A DNA stretch of 64,000 nucleotides from SG8-41 sp963802355 (GCA_963802355.1 CAWDIV010000021.1:1-64000), one strand, 5' to 3'. Numbered from the stretch's first letter, positions 43,605 through 53,416 are shown. A program made the numbers and translations. The notes: generated from the sequence alone by a model not told the origin.

Positions 43605-43772
43605 GGCAGGATACGAGTGTCGTGTGCCCAGTGTCGAGTCCCGGGATTCGAGTGACGGGTGTCGGGTGTCGAGGGAAAACCGTGTCGCTTTGTTATTCCT
43701 CCACTCGACACTCACTCCTCGACACTCCCGGCTACCCTCGACCCTCGATACTCGACACTCTACACTCGGCAA
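43605..43772. repeat. GTGTCGAG / CTCGACAC repeat tract
   Basis: GTGTCGTGTGCCCAGTGTCGAG and GTGTCGGGTGTCGAGG face CACTCGACACTCACTCCTCGACAC-type units up to 43767, forming a large imperfect inverted array between the divergent aldolase and MFS genes. It contributes in-frame codons upstream of the MFS start, which are rejected as coding. Confidence 0.65.
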
Positions 43773-44906
43773 GTGGCGATCCATCTCTCGCTGGCGCTGA
43801 CCTTTCTCCTCTTCACCGGCTTGAACGTGGCCCGCATCGTGCTCACGCTCTACGCGCTCGAGCTGGGTGCGCCGGCATCCGTGGTGGGCATGCTGGGCGG
43901 GCTGTTCTATCTGTTCGCCCTGTTGCTGTCGTGGCCGATCGGCGCCCTCGCCGACCGCGCCGGCGCGCGCCGCCTGCTGCTCTTCGCCGCCGCGTGCGGC
44001 GCGGGCGCCCTGGCGCTTCCGTACTTCGTTCGCACGCTGACGGCGTTCTACGTCGCCGCGTCGTTGAGCGGTCTCGCGTTGGCGTTCTTCCACGTCACGC
44101 TGCAAAACACCATCGGCCTCCTCTCCAAACCTGCCGACCGGCCGCGCAATTTCAGCAACTTCAGCCTGATCGGGGCCGTCACCAACTTCGTCGGTCCGCT
44201 AGTTGCCGGGGTCTCGATCGACCACGCAGGGCATGCGCTGGCGTGTCTTTATGGCGCATCGCTGTCACTGATAGCGCTGGTGCTCGTCCTGATCTGGGGC
44301 CGGTTGCTCCCGCCCGGCAACCCGCACGCGACGCATGGCATGGACGTCGGGCTCAGCACGCTCACCGACCGGACAGTGCTGCGCATGCTCGCCACGAGCG
44401 GGCTGGTGCAGCTCGGCACCGATCTCTTCCAGTTCTACATCCCGATCTACGGGCATTCGATCGGCCTGTCGGCCTCGGCAATCGGTGCCGTCCTGGCGAG
44501 CTTCGCCATCGCGTCGTTCGCCGTGCGCCTGTTCCTCGCGCGCCTGATCAAGCGGGTACCGGGCGAAACCCTCCTCGCCGGGTCGTTTTACCTCGGCATG
44601 GTCGGATTCGCGCTGGTGCCGTTCTGCAAGGATCCGCTGACGCTCTCCGCAATTTCGTTTTTCTTCGGTCTCGGCATGGGCATCAGCATGCCGCTCACGG
44701 TGATACTCATGTACGAGCGCATCGTCGAAGGGCGCGCGGGCCAGACGCTCGGCCTGCGGTTGACGGCCAACAACCTCGTACGCGTGGTGGGACCGATCGT
44801 TTTCGGTGCGGTGGGCTCGGCGCTGGGACTGCCTGCCGTGTTCTGGATCAATGCGGCGATGATGGCCGGGGGCGGGCTGCTTTCGCGCTCCCGCGAGAAG
44901 AAGTGA
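43773..44906 (+). CDS. MFS transporter
   Basis: 377 residues, twelve hydrophobic segments: 'IHLSLALTFLLFTGLNVARI' begins helix 1; 'LFALLLSWPIGALADRAGARRLLLF' carries the G.laDr.G.r motif A after helix 2; the C-terminal half starts near residue 195 after 'HATHGMDVG', and 'FFFGLGMGISMPLTVILMY' lies late. Start GTG 43773; codons upstream are repeat. Substrate not inferable; the neighbouring aldolases suggest an organic acid. Convergent with the class II aldolase gene that ends immediately after it. Confidence 0.85.
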   Translation: MAIHLSLALTFLLFTGLNVARIVLTLYALELGAPASVVGMLGGLFYLFALLLSWPIGALADRAGARRLLLFAAACGAGALALPYFVRTLTAFYVAASLSGLALAFFHVTLQNTIGLLSKPADRPRNFSNFSLIGAVTNFVGPLVAGVSIDHAGHALACLYGASLSLIALVLVLIWGRLLPPGNPHATHGMDVGLSTLTDRTVLRMLATSGLVQLGTDLFQFYIPIYGHSIGLSASAIGAVLASFAIASFAVRLFLARLIKRVPGETLLAGSFYLGMVGFALVPFCKDPLTLSAISFFFGLGMGISMPLTVILMYERIVEGRAGQTLGLRLTANNLVRVVGPIVFGAVGSALGLPAVFWINAAMMAGGGLLSRSREKK

Positions 44907-45686
44907 CTAGTTTTTATAGGACGGATCCATCTTGTCGAGCATGCGCAGGTGCGCCTTCCACTCTGGTTGCCTCGCCTTGTACGGCAGCGCCTTGAACTGA
45001 GCGGCCGTTTTCTCCGCTACGGCGGGAGCCGGAATCCGGAGCTTTGCGCCGCCCGCCATCGCGTTCACCTGCGTCTGGCATGCGCGCTCCAGGTAATACA
45101 TGTAGTCGAAGGTCTCGTAGATGGATGAGCCGCACACCAGCAGCCCGTGATTGCGCAGGATCATCGCCTTGTGGCTGCCGAGATCGCGCGTGAGCCTGGC
45201 CTGCTCGTCGAGATCGAGCGCCAGCCCCTCGTAATCGTGATAGGCGAGAATGTTCGTGAATCGCATCGCGTGCTGGGACAGGGGCAGCAGCCCCTGTTCC
45301 TGGGCCGACACAGCGATGCCGGCAGCCGTATGCGTATGCATGACGCACGCGACGTCGGGCCGCGCGCGGTGCACGGCGCTGTGTATCACGTAACCGGCCC
45401 GGTTGAAACCGTAGCCGGTCGGGTCCTCGACGATCTCTCCGTCGAGCGTGACCTTGACCAGCGTGGATGCGCTGATCTCGTCCCATAGCTGGCCGAACGC
45501 GTTGATGAGGAAATGATGCTCGGGGCCGGGCACGCGCGCCGAGATATGCGTATAGATCAGATCGGTCATGCGAAAGTGGGCGGCGAGGCGGTAACACGCG
45601 GCGAGATTCACGCGCATTTCCCACTCCTCCGCGCTCACGCGCTCACGCAGTGGTGACTTTGCCAGCTTGCGAACTTTGGTATCCAT
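44907..45686 (-). CDS. Class II aldolase/adducin family protein, second copy
   Basis: 259 residues from ATG 45686 (AGAGGAACAC upstream). 'TDLIYTHISARVPGPEHHFLINAFG', 'VMHTHTAAGIAVSAQEQGLLPLSQ' (zinc His pair in HTH) and 'ILRNHGLLVCGSSIYETFDYMYYLERACQ' (core RNHGLLV) define the family. It shares the AxxIAVSAQ..GLLP and RACQ features with the protein at 39346, so they are paralogues. It lies downstream of a Bug receptor (gap 32 bases), suggesting a shared transcript for uptake and metabolism of one acid. Confidence 0.88.
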   Translation of the reverse strand: MDTKVRKLAKSPLRERVSAEEWEMRVNLAACYRLAAHFRMTDLIYTHISARVPGPEHHFLINAFGQLWDEISASTLVKVTLDGEIVEDPTGYGFNRAGYVIHSAVHRARPDVACVMHTHTAAGIAVSAQEQGLLPLSQHAMRFTNILAYHDYEGLALDLDEQARLTRDLGSHKAMILRNHGLLVCGSSIYETFDYMYYLERACQTQVNAMAGGAKLRIPAPAVAEKTAAQFKALPYKARQPEWKAHLRMLDKMDPSYKN

Positions 45687-45718
45687 GTCTGTGTGTTCCT
45701 CTAAGAGGCAGTGTCGAA

Positions 45719-46687
45719 TCATTCGGCCCGCACGCCCGAGGCACTGATCACCTTTGCCCATTTCGGGATTTCGTCCTTGATCCGCGCGGCGAATTGCTCC
45801 GGAGTGCTGTAGAACGTGTCGACGCCCTGGCTCGCGAGCTTCTCGACGACGTCGGGCTGTCGCAGCGCCTTCCCGAATTCGCCATTGAAACGCTGGACGA
45901 TGGCCGCCGGTGTCTTGCCCGGCGCGATCACGCCGTACCACAGCGAGGATTCATAGCCCGGCACCCCCGCTTCCCCTATGGTGGGCACGTCGGACAGCGC
46001 TGGCGAACGCTTGGCCGAAGTGATGCCGTAGATGCGCAGCTTTCCCGCGCGGACGTGAGGCAGCGTGTTGAGCATGGACGAAAACATCAAAGGGACATGA
46101 CCGCCGAGGAGGTCGGTGACGGCCTGGGCTGTACCCTTATAGGCGATGTGCACGAGCTCGGTCCGCGTCATCATCGTAAAGAGGATCCCGGCCAGATGCC
46201 CGACCGAGCCCTGGCCCGAACTGGAATAGCTGAAAGAGCCGGGTTTGGCCTTGGCGAGCGCGATCAGCTCCTTGACCGTGTTCGCCGGCACGGACGGGTG
46301 TGAGACCAGCATCTGCGGCGACAGGGCGATGAGGGCGACCGGCGCGAAATCCCGCTCCGTATCGTAAGGCAGCTTGCGATAGAAGCTCGGGTTGGTGACG
46401 AAGCTGGTGGGCAGCAGGATGATGGTGTGCCCGTCAGGCGCAGATTTGGCGGTTATCTCGGTGCCGACTATCGTGTTGGCGCCCGGCCGATTGTCCACGA
46501 TGACACGATGTCCGAGACCGTCGCCCACCTTGTCGGCGAGTATGCGTGCCAGCGTGTCGTTGCCCCCGCCCGGCGGATACGGCGAGATGAACCGTATGGG
46601 GCGACTGGAAAGCTGCTGAGCGTGGGCCGACATGGCTGCCGCGGCGCAGCAGAACAGCATCAGAGATGCGGCAGCCGCCTTGTTCAC
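45719..46687 (-). CDS. TctC/Bug family receptor
   Basis: 322 residues. Start GTG 46687, five bases after AGGAGG. Signal peptide 'NKAAAASLMLFCCAAAAMSAHA'; then 'RPIRFISPYPPGGGNDTLARI', 'VIVDNRPGANTIVGTEI', 'APDGHTIILLPTSF', 'TVKELIALAKAKPGSFSYSSSGQGS' and 'ELVHIAYKGTAQAVTDLLGG', ending KVISASGVRAE. Complete. Likely co-transcribed with the class II aldolase downstream and divergent from another Bug gene at 46804. Confidence 0.88.
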   Translation of the reverse strand: MNKAAAASLMLFCCAAAAMSAHAQQLSSRPIRFISPYPPGGGNDTLARILADKVGDGLGHRVIVDNRPGANTIVGTEITAKSAPDGHTIILLPTSFVTNPSFYRKLPYDTERDFAPVALIALSPQMLVSHPSVPANTVKELIALAKAKPGSFSYSSSGQGSVGHLAGILFTMMTRTELVHIAYKGTAQAVTDLLGGHVPLMFSSMLNTLPHVRAGKLRIYGITSAKRSPALSDVPTIGEAGVPGYESSLWYGVIAPGKTPAAIVQRFNGEFGKALRQPDVVEKLASQGVDTFYSTPEQFAARIKDEIPKWAKVISASGVRAE

Positions 46688-46803
46688 CAAGTCCTCCTTA
46701 GGTCTGCATCTGGACAAGCCTGAAACTTACCCCACTTGTCGCGCCGGTTCAAACGAGTCTCAACATATAATCCTGTCTGATTTGACCGGTCCGAAGCGAA
46801 ACA

Positions 46804-47769
46804 ATGAATGTCGCGGTACGCCTCCTTGCGGTGATGTTGTGCGCGACAGCACTGAATGCAGGCGCGGCCGAGAGCTATCCCTCGCGCCCGGTGCGCATGA
46901 TCATCCCCAGCGGCGCGGGCGGCATCACCGACATCCTCGGACGCTTCCTGGCGCAAAAGCTGAGCGACAGCGTCGGCCAGCAGGTCGTCATCGACAACCG
47001 TCCCGGCGCCAGCGGCATCGTCGGCTCGCACATCGTCGCCAAGTCCGCGCCGGACGGCTACACGCTGCTGATGGTGTTTCCTTCGCACCCGGTCAACCAG
47101 AGCCTGTTTCGCGACATTCCCTACGACACGGTCACGGCGTTCGCGCCCATCACCATGGTAAGCGAGGTGTGGCCGGTGCTCATCGTGAGCACCCAGTTTC
47201 CTGCGAAATCCGTCGCTGAACTGATTGCCATCGCGAAAGAGAAGCCGGGACAGTTGAACCATGGCGGCGTCGGCCCTACTAGCATGGGATCGCTCGGGGC
47301 GGAATTGTTCCGCTCGATGGCGGGCATCCGGATCACCCACATCACCTACAAGGGAGCGCCGCAGGCGCTGACGGCCCTGCTCTCCGGCGAGATTCACTTC
47401 TACCTGATCGGCTCCGCCGGCACGGTCGTTCCCCACGCGAAGGCCGGCCGGATCAGGGCCCTCGGCGTCGGCGGGAAGCGGCGCGTCGCCGTGCTGCCCG
47501 ACGTGCCGCCGATCTCGGACACGCTGCCGGGCTACGAGGCGCGCGGCTGGAACGGCATCCTGGCGCCGGCGGGCACGCCCAAGCCCGTGGTCGACCGCCT
47601 GCACCGGGAAATCGTGAAAGTCGTGCGCTCGCCGGAATTCGGCCAGCTGATGACCGGCGAAGGCGCCGCCCCGGTGGGCAACACGCCGGCAGAATTCGAC
47701 GCGATCATCCGCGCCGACATCAAGAAATGGGCGGTGATCATCAAGGAAGCGGGGATCAAGGGCGAGTGA
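46804..47769 (+). CDS. TctC/Bug family receptor
   Basis: 321 residues. Signal peptide MNVAVRLLAVMLCATALNAGA; 'RPVRMIIPSGAGGITDILGRF', 'VVIDNRPGASGIVGSHIVA', 'APDGYTLLMVFPS', 'SVAELIAIAKEKPGQLNHGG', 'IRITHITYKGAPQALTALLSG' and C-terminal 'WAVIIKEAGIKGE'. Divergent from the preceding receptor with 116 bases between the starts. Its stop is 20 bases from that of the convergent MmgE/PrpD gene. No clear promoter was identified. Confidence 0.88.
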   Translation: MNVAVRLLAVMLCATALNAGAAESYPSRPVRMIIPSGAGGITDILGRFLAQKLSDSVGQQVVIDNRPGASGIVGSHIVAKSAPDGYTLLMVFPSHPVNQSLFRDIPYDTVTAFAPITMVSEVWPVLIVSTQFPAKSVAELIAIAKEKPGQLNHGGVGPTSMGSLGAELFRSMAGIRITHITYKGAPQALTALLSGEIHFYLIGSAGTVVPHAKAGRIRALGVGGKRRVAVLPDVPPISDTLPGYEARGWNGILAPAGTPKPVVDRLHREIVKVVRSPEFGQLMTGEGAAPVGNTPAEFDAIIRADIKKWAVIIKEAGIKGE

Positions 47770-47788
47770 TGGGCGACGAAGGGTCGAA

Positions 47789-49133
47789 TTACCGCTTCGC
47801 CAGCAAATCCAGCACCGGCCGGATGCTGGACAGGGTCTCGATCTCCTGCAGCATCTTCGCCGTTTCCTTCGCCACTTTCTCTCCGATTACTTCCGACGCA
47901 TTGCGGATGTACTTCTCGACGACTGTACGCCGGCGGAACCCGCCGCTTGGCATCGCCGAGCGGTATTTCGATGGGCTGCTCGATCGTCTTCCCCTTCGCC
48001 TCGATCACCAACACTCCTAGCGGCCCCTTCTCGCTCGACGCCGGATCTTCCAGGGTCTTGAACTTCCCGAGGTGGCGCGTCACCTCCGGCCGGTTGAACG
48101 CCTCGTTCGAGAAAGTCTTCTTGACCACTTCTCCGTCGAGGATCGCGCACGCCACGGGGTACTCGTACCCGAACTTGCCGGAGAATTCCCCCGTGGGCCG
48201 AACCCGGAAATAGGGCTGCAGGTGCGGTACGCGTATGTCTACTGACGTGAGGTCCGCGAGTTTCAGGCCGGTCTGCTCGCGAAACCGCAGTGCGGCGTCG
48301 ATGGCGCCCTGGGCGATGTACCCGCAGGGGTATTTTTTCAATCGCCAGGTATCCGCGATGTGCCAATGTCCGAGACCCGCCGTCGCCTTGCCGACATCCA
48401 CACCCTCCATGCGGTTCGCCGCGACGACAGCCTGAATGTAGCCTAGCGGCGCATCGAGAGCGTCGGGGTTCGCCTCGAATCCGTTGGCGGCCAGTTCCGC
48501 CGCCATCACGCCGGCCTGAGAAGCAATGCCGCCATGCAGCGGCTTGGTGTGGGTCCCGAAATTGCCGGTGATCCCGCCCGCTTGCGAGGCCGCGATGCCC
48601 CACGCATGGCGCTGCTGCGACGCGCCGAGACCCAGCAGCCTGCCGGACACGGTGGCGGAGGTAAGAGGCCCGAACATGGCCGTGCTGTGCAAGCCGTGGA
48701 ACTGGTCGGCGCGGCGGGGGACGATGCGCGATAGCGCTTCGCCGACCTCGTAGCCCGCGATGTATGCCTCGAGGAGGTCACGGCCGCTCCGGTTTTGCGT
48801 TTCGCCGGTAGCCAGCATCGCCGGCACCAGCACCACGCTCGGATGCCCGAAGCTGGAGCAGTCGTCGAAGTCCAGCGTGTGCCCCAGGGTCCCGTTGACC
48901 AGCGCTGCCAGCCACGTGGATGTTTTTCTGGGATTACCCAGCACCGTCGCCTCGTTGGCGGTGCACCGGTTGACCATGTCCTGCACCTTGACCCCCGGGT
49001 CCTCGCCCACGCCGGCCAGGGCGACGCCGACCTGGTCGAGAATGGCCAGTTTCGCAACTTCGATATCCCGCTGGGGAACCTTGTCCAGCATTACGCTCTT
49101 CACGTATTCCGCTAAAGTCTGTCCGAATTCCAC
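47789..49133 (-). pseudogene. MmgE/PrpD family protein, frameshifted near 47955
   Basis: About 448 codons, the family's usual length. 'ILDQVGVALAGVGEDPG', 'LGHTLDFDDCSSFGHPSVVLVPAMLA' (core HTLDFDD...GHPS), 'LHGGIASQAGVMAAELAANGF', 'KKYPCGYIAQGAIDAALR' and 'HLGKFKTLEDP' fit 2-methylcitrate dehydratase/cis-aconitate decarboxylase relatives. After IPLG one extra base in CTCGGCGATGCC moves the true end into another frame: MPSGGFRRRTVVEKYIRNA..IRPVLDLLAKR, stop at 47789. Without repair the frame runs 85 codons further into the convergent gene. Dehydratase or isomerase of a tricarboxylate-like substrate. Confidence 0.8.
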
Positions 49134-49501
49134 GCCTCATCTCCCTTTCCCGGTGCCTTCCGTTGCTGTTAGGTTAGTGTTGGGTACTTGTTTATCGCAA
49201 GCTCTGAGGAAAAAAGCGGCCAGAACGCCTGACGCACCCCATAAGACTTAGACCTTCGGATAGCGCCGCTGCCCAATCCGCAGCTGGGATTTTACTAGGG
49301 CATCGCGAAGGTTAAAGTAAAAGCCTCGACCTCCGGACGTGAGGGCGCCGCGAATTCGGCACACAGAACTTGCGGAGAATGAGTCTACCGCAGCGCGCAG
49401 CGGCGCGGCGTCGCGTACGCCGTGGGGGGTAGAATTACAAGCGCCTGAATTTGGAAGTTCCCGCTCACTGCTCACCGCTTACTGCTCACAGAGAAAGAAT
49501 C
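49134..49501. other. Divergent intergenic region
   Basis: No gene seen in about 370 bases between prpD-like and hydrolase starts. A CACTGCTCACCGCTTACTGC unit at 49468-49490 belongs to the GTGACGRGTGA repeat family and sits right against the hydrolase ribosome-binding site (AGAGAAAG). Confidence 0.4.
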
Positions 49502-50293
49502 ATGCCGCATCTCGAGCTACCCGGCTTCAAGCTGTTCTACAAGATCGACGATCACTCCGATCCATGGACACGTCCGGAAATAGTCGTCTTCGTGCACGGT
49601 TTCACCGAGAACACCGAGGCGTGGCGCGCGTGGGTTCCGCACTTCTCCCGCCGCTACCGCATGATTCGCTACGATCAGCGGGGATTCGGGCGATCGGGAG
49701 CGGTAGCCAAGGATTTTCCGCTCACTACTGAGGTCATCGTCGGCGACATCGTTGCCGTCATCGAGCAGCTCGCGGTGGGAGAACCCGTGCACGTCGTGGG
49801 CGGGAAGAGCGGCGGCATCCCCGTCATGATGCTCGCGGTGTCTCACCCCGAGCTTGTAAAAACGATCACGGTATCCTGCTCTCCCGTCACGCCGCCACAA
49901 GCCGCCGGCTGGCTCGAGGAAATGGAACGCGACGGCATGCGCAGCTGGGCGAAACGGACCCAGCGCGACCGCATGGGAAGCAGGATGCCCGAGGCCGGCA
50001 TCGATTGGTGGTCGGACATGATGGGCGCAACCGCCGTGTCGACCGCGTACGCTTACCTGCGTTGGGTCGGCGCGATCGATATCCGTGAAGACATCAAGCG
50101 CATCAAGTGCCCGACGCTCGTCATTGGCACCGATACGCCGCGCCGCGGCAAAGCCGAGTTCGAATCCTGGCAGAAAACGATACCCGGCTCGGAGCTCGCC
50201 ATCATCCCGGTCGACGGCTATCACGCCGCCGGCACGGCACCGGACGAAACCGCAACGGTAACGCTGGACTTCATTGCGCGGCATGCGCCGTGA
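49502..50293 (+). CDS. Alpha/beta hydrolase
   Basis: 263 residues from ATG 49502. 'IVVFVHGFTENTEAW' gives the oxyanion loop, 'VVGGKSGGIPVMMLA' the nucleophile elbow (Ser in G-K-S-G-G), 'CPTLVIGTDTPRRG' the acid-bearing strand end and 'VDGYHAAGTAPDE' the His. The GKSGG elbow is a variant of G-x-S-x-G used in some C-C bond hydrolases and haloperoxidase relatives. No signal peptide. Followed by a hairpin repeat and a Bug receptor on the same strand, perhaps one catabolic unit. Confidence 0.85.
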   Translation: MPHLELPGFKLFYKIDDHSDPWTRPEIVVFVHGFTENTEAWRAWVPHFSRRYRMIRYDQRGFGRSGAVAKDFPLTTEVIVGDIVAVIEQLAVGEPVHVVGGKSGGIPVMMLAVSHPELVKTITVSCSPVTPPQAAGWLEEMERDGMRSWAKRTQRDRMGSRMPEAGIDWWSDMMGATAVSTAYAYLRWVGAIDIREDIKRIKCPTLVIGTDTPRRGKAEFESWQKTIPGSELAIIPVDGYHAAGTAPDETATVTLDFIARHAP

Positions 50294-50347
50294 TGGCTTC
50301 GTGGCATACTGAACGCCCAACTATCGAGCTTTACGTAACTTCGTTAC

Positions 50348-50432
50348 ATCGCTCGACCCCTCACCCCCAACTCTTCTCCCGAGGGGCGAGGGAAGCGTCG
50401 AGCGAGTCCGGATTTGTCATCCGGTTTCGAAT
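50348..50432. repeat. Hairpin repeat, second copy of the TCGACCCCTCACC...CGTCGAGCGA family
   Basis: CGCTCGACCCCTCACCCCCA..TTCTCCCGAGGGGCGAGGGAAGCGTCGAGCG. The outer CGCTCGAC/GTCGAGCG and inner CCCTC/GAGGG arms can pair. The other copy overlaps the YkgJ gene end at 27935-28010. Confidence 0.6.
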
Positions 50433-50477
50433 GATCAGTAAGAAGCATGGATGATGGTCTGCCCGAGGAGGGAACAC

Positions 50478-51440
50478 ATGAGATCCATAGTTCGCAGTGG
50501 CCCGATCGCATGCGCAATCTGGTTGGCGGTGGCCGCGCCGGCGTACGCGCAGTACCCTGCAAAGCCGATACGGCTCATCGTGCCGTTCGCGGCCGGCAGC
50601 ACAAACGACATCGTGGCGCGCTTCATTGCGCCGCCGCTCTCAGAGGCGCTCGGGCGGCAGGTCGTGATCGACAATCGGGCCGGCGCCGCGGGCAACATCG
50701 GCACCGAGCTTGCCGCCAACTCGCCACCCGACGGCTATACCCTGGTGATCGGCGGCATCGCCAACGCCGTCAGCATGAGCCTGTTCAGCAAGCCCGGCTA
50801 TGACTTCGCCCGGGACTTCGCGCCGGTGTCGTGGCTGGTGTCCGGCTCGTTCATGATGACGGTGCACCCGTCGGTGCCCGCGAAATCAGTGAAGGAACTG
50901 ATCGCGTTTGCAAGAGCGCGTCCGGGACAGATCAACGTCGCGACCTCGGGCGCCGGCATCTTCCTGATATCCGAGCTCTTTCAAAGCATGGCCAAGATCA
51001 AGTTCTCGAACGTGACCTACCGCAGCACCCCCTACGCCCTGACCGCGCTGGTGAGCGGCGAGACCTCGGTCGGCTTTCCATCAAGCAGCGCAGCCTCCCC
51101 GCACGTCAAGTCCGGAAGGTTACGCGGGCTTGGCGTCACGACCGCCAAGCGCTCGCCTGTTGCGCCCGACATTCCGCCGATCGCCGAGGTCGGCGTGCCG
51201 GGGTACGAAGCGAGCGGATGGTACGGCCTGATGGTGCCGGCGAAGACGCCGCCCGAGATCATCGCGCGCCTGCACTCCGAATCGATCAAGGCGTTGAACC
51301 GGCCGGACGTGAAGGAGCGGTTCGCCGCCACCGACCTGGAACCGGTCGGCGCCGGGCCCGAGCAGTTCGCGGCGCACATTCGCAGCGAGATCGACAAATG
51401 GGCCAAGGTCGTGAAGGCGACCGGCATGAAGGTGGAGTGA
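50478..51440 (+). CDS. TctC/Bug family receptor
   Basis: 320 residues from ATG 50478 (GAGGAGGGAAC upstream). Signal peptide 'MRSIVRSGPIACAIWLAVAAPAYA'; 'KPIRLIVPFAAGSTNDIVARF', 'VVIDNRAGAAGNIGTELAA', 'PPDGYTLVIGG', 'SVKELIAFARARPGQINVATSGAG', then 'KFSNVTYRSTPYALTALVSG' and 'WAKVVKATGMKVE'. Complete. It lies upstream of a UbiD-type decarboxylase gene, suggesting uptake of an aromatic or unsaturated acid. Its TGA stop overlaps the start of a GTGTCAGGAA palindrome. Confidence 0.88.
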   Translation: MRSIVRSGPIACAIWLAVAAPAYAQYPAKPIRLIVPFAAGSTNDIVARFIAPPLSEALGRQVVIDNRAGAAGNIGTELAANSPPDGYTLVIGGIANAVSMSLFSKPGYDFARDFAPVSWLVSGSFMMTVHPSVPAKSVKELIAFARARPGQINVATSGAGIFLISELFQSMAKIKFSNVTYRSTPYALTALVSGETSVGFPSSSAASPHVKSGRLRGLGVTTAKRSPVAPDIPPIAEVGVPGYEASGWYGLMVPAKTPPEIIARLHSESIKALNRPDVKERFAATDLEPVGAGPEQFAAHIRSEIDKWAKVVKATGMKVE

Positions 51441-51517
51441 GGTGTCAGGAACTTAGAGTTTAGGGTTCCTGACACCTTAACCTCGCACCTTAGAGTTTAG
51501 GGTTCCTGACACCTTAA
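51440..51517. repeat. GTGTCAGGAACC palindrome, copy 2 plus a tandem half copy
   Basis: AGGTGTCAGGAACttagagtttagGGTTCCTGACACCT at 51440-51478 is followed after CCTCGCACC by a second right half (TTAGAGTTTAGGGTTCCTGACACC). The left arm lacks one C. Same element as at 35267 and 61786. Confidence 0.85.
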
Positions 51518-51564
51518 CCTCGGCCTTCCCGTTCCCCCCGCACCATGACCCTTCTCCGACAACG

Positions 51565-53299
51565 ATGAAGAAGAAATCTACGCAGAAGCACATCCCGCTC
51601 GGCGATCCCCTTTCCCGCTATTCTCCGAAGCGCGGAGAGCCGAAACGGAGCTATCCCGATCTGCACGACCACATATGCCGGCTCGCGCGCGAAGGATTGC
51701 TCGTCGTGGTGGACGAACCGATCAACAAGGACACCGAGATGCATCCGCTGGTGCGATGGCAGTTTCGCGGCGGCATCGAGGAGAAGAACCGCAAGGCGTT
51801 TCTGTTTACGCAACCGACCGACGGGACCGGGCGCCGATTCGATTCCGCGGTGCTGGTCGCGGGACTCGCTGCAAGCCGCGATGTCTACCGCGTCGGCATG
51901 GACATGCCGCTCGCCAAGATCGGCCCGGCGTGGATCAGGGCGCTTTCCAAACCGGTCGAGCCGAAGCTCGTTACCACCGCTGCCTGTCACGAGATCGTGA
52001 TCCGCGGCAAGGACCTCGACGCTCCCGGCAAAGGCCTCGACGGACTCCCGGTGCCCATCTCGACGCCGGGCTGGGACAACGGGCCCTACCTGACGGCCGG
52101 CCACTACATCACCCGGGATCCCGAGACGGGCATCCAGAACGCAGGCAACTACCGCGGGCAGATCAAGGCGCGGCGCCGTCTCGGCATGAATCCATCGCTG
52201 GAAATCCGGCCCGGTATCTACGTGCACTGGCAGAAGTACAAGGCGATGGGAAAGCCCATGCCCTGTGCCGTCGTGGTGGGCGCGCCCCCTGCCGTATCCT
52301 ATTGCGCGGTGCAGAAGATGCCCGAGCACCTGGACGAGGTCTGGGTGGCGGGCGCCTTGGCAGGCTCTCCCATGAACGTGGTCAAGGCCAAGACGGTGGA
52401 CCTGCTCGTGCCGGCCGAAGCCGAGTTCGTCATTGAGGGCCACGTCAGCACGGAAGAGCTCGAGCCCGAAGCGCCGTTCGGTGAATCGCACGGCTACGTC
52501 AACCTGCAGGAGTACAACGCTTTCATGGAGGTGACGGCGATCACCCGGCGCCGCCAAGCGGTGCTGACTTCATTCATCAGCCAGGTCACGCCGAGCGAAT
52601 CGAGCACCATCCGCCGGGTGGCTATGGAGCCGGTGTTTCTGAACTACCTCCAGACGACGCTCGGCATCCGCGGCGTCATGCGGGTTTCGATGCACGAGCC
52701 CTTGACCAGCGTGATCGCCCTGATCGCCATCCAGTTCAGGCGCGATACGCCCAAGACCGAGATCTGGCGGGCGCTCTACGGCGCGGCGAGCCTGCACCGC
52801 TATGCCGGCAAGTGGATCGTCGCGATCAACGAGGACATCGACCCGGAAATGAGCGACGCGCTGTTCTGGGCGATGTGCTATCGGACCCAGCCCCAGTACC
52901 GACGTGAAGGTGCTCGACCGCAAGGATCCCGGCCATGGCCCCAGAGGACCGCGCGATGGCGGGGAATCCGCCGCGGTGCTGATCGACGCCACGTTGAAGG
53001 GCGTCTACGCGCCGATCGCGCTGCCCAAGCGGGAGTTCATGGAGAACGCGAGGCGCATCTGGGAGCGTCTCGGGCTCGGTGCGCTCAAGCCCGAGCCACC
53101 GTGGCACGGTTACGATCTGGGTTACTGGCCGGCCGAGCTTGCAGAAGAAGCGGCGGCGGCGACGAAGAGCGACTACTTCAAGACCGGGGCGAAGGCCGCG
53201 AAGTTACGGCGCCGCGACGTCGAGATGAATACGCCGATCACAAAACAAGGCAAGAGTGCACGTGGAGCGCGGGGACCGCGATTTGAACAAGATGACTAA
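51565..53299 (+). pseudogene. UbiD family decarboxylase, frameshifted near 52904
   Basis: About 578 codons. UbiD-type prenylated-FMN decarboxylase: 'SYPDLHDHICRLAREG', 'LEIRPGIYVHWQKYKAMGKPMPCAVVVG' (core PCAVVVGA), 'EAPFGESHGYVN' with catalytic Glu, and 'VYRVGMDMPL'. At about 52904 (CAGTACCGACGTGAAG) one extra C separates RTQPQY from DVKVLDRKDPGHGPRGP; the second frame then continues to 53299 with a conserved C-terminus. Family members decarboxylate phenolic and unsaturated acids. The partner prenyltransferase UbiX gene is not in the window. Start ATG 51565 without a strong ribosome-binding site. Confidence 0.8.
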
Positions 53300-53346
53300 A
53301 AACAGGCGGACAATCGAAGAACTCGCAGAGCTTGGATGTTGTTCAT

Positions 53347-53416
53347 TGGAGCACGCATAGGCGAGACACCGCGCTTCAGAAGCACAGCGCGCTCTACCAA
53401 GCTGGGAAGGCGTGCC
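53347..53416 (-). other. tRNA-like relic
   Basis: On the reverse strand a 70-base segment starts GGCACG, has a D-arm-like AGCTTGGTAGAGC, an anticodon-like arm GTGC-TTCTGAA-GCGC and a variable-loop-like GTGTC, and ends GCGTGCTCCA, whose CGTGC pairs with GCACG and is followed by T and an encoded CCA. The T arm is shrunken and lacks TTCGA. Probably a decayed tRNA or tRNA-derived attachment sequence next to mobile DNA. Confidence 0.25.

Noticed and set aside
43605..43772. CRISPR-like array of CTCGACAC units
   Set aside because: Units are short, degenerate and contiguous, with no constant-length unique spacers and no cas genes.
44907..45941. Extended 344-residue version of the class II aldolase
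   Set aside because: The first 85 residues are the Bug receptor gene read in another frame; the family start is at 45686.
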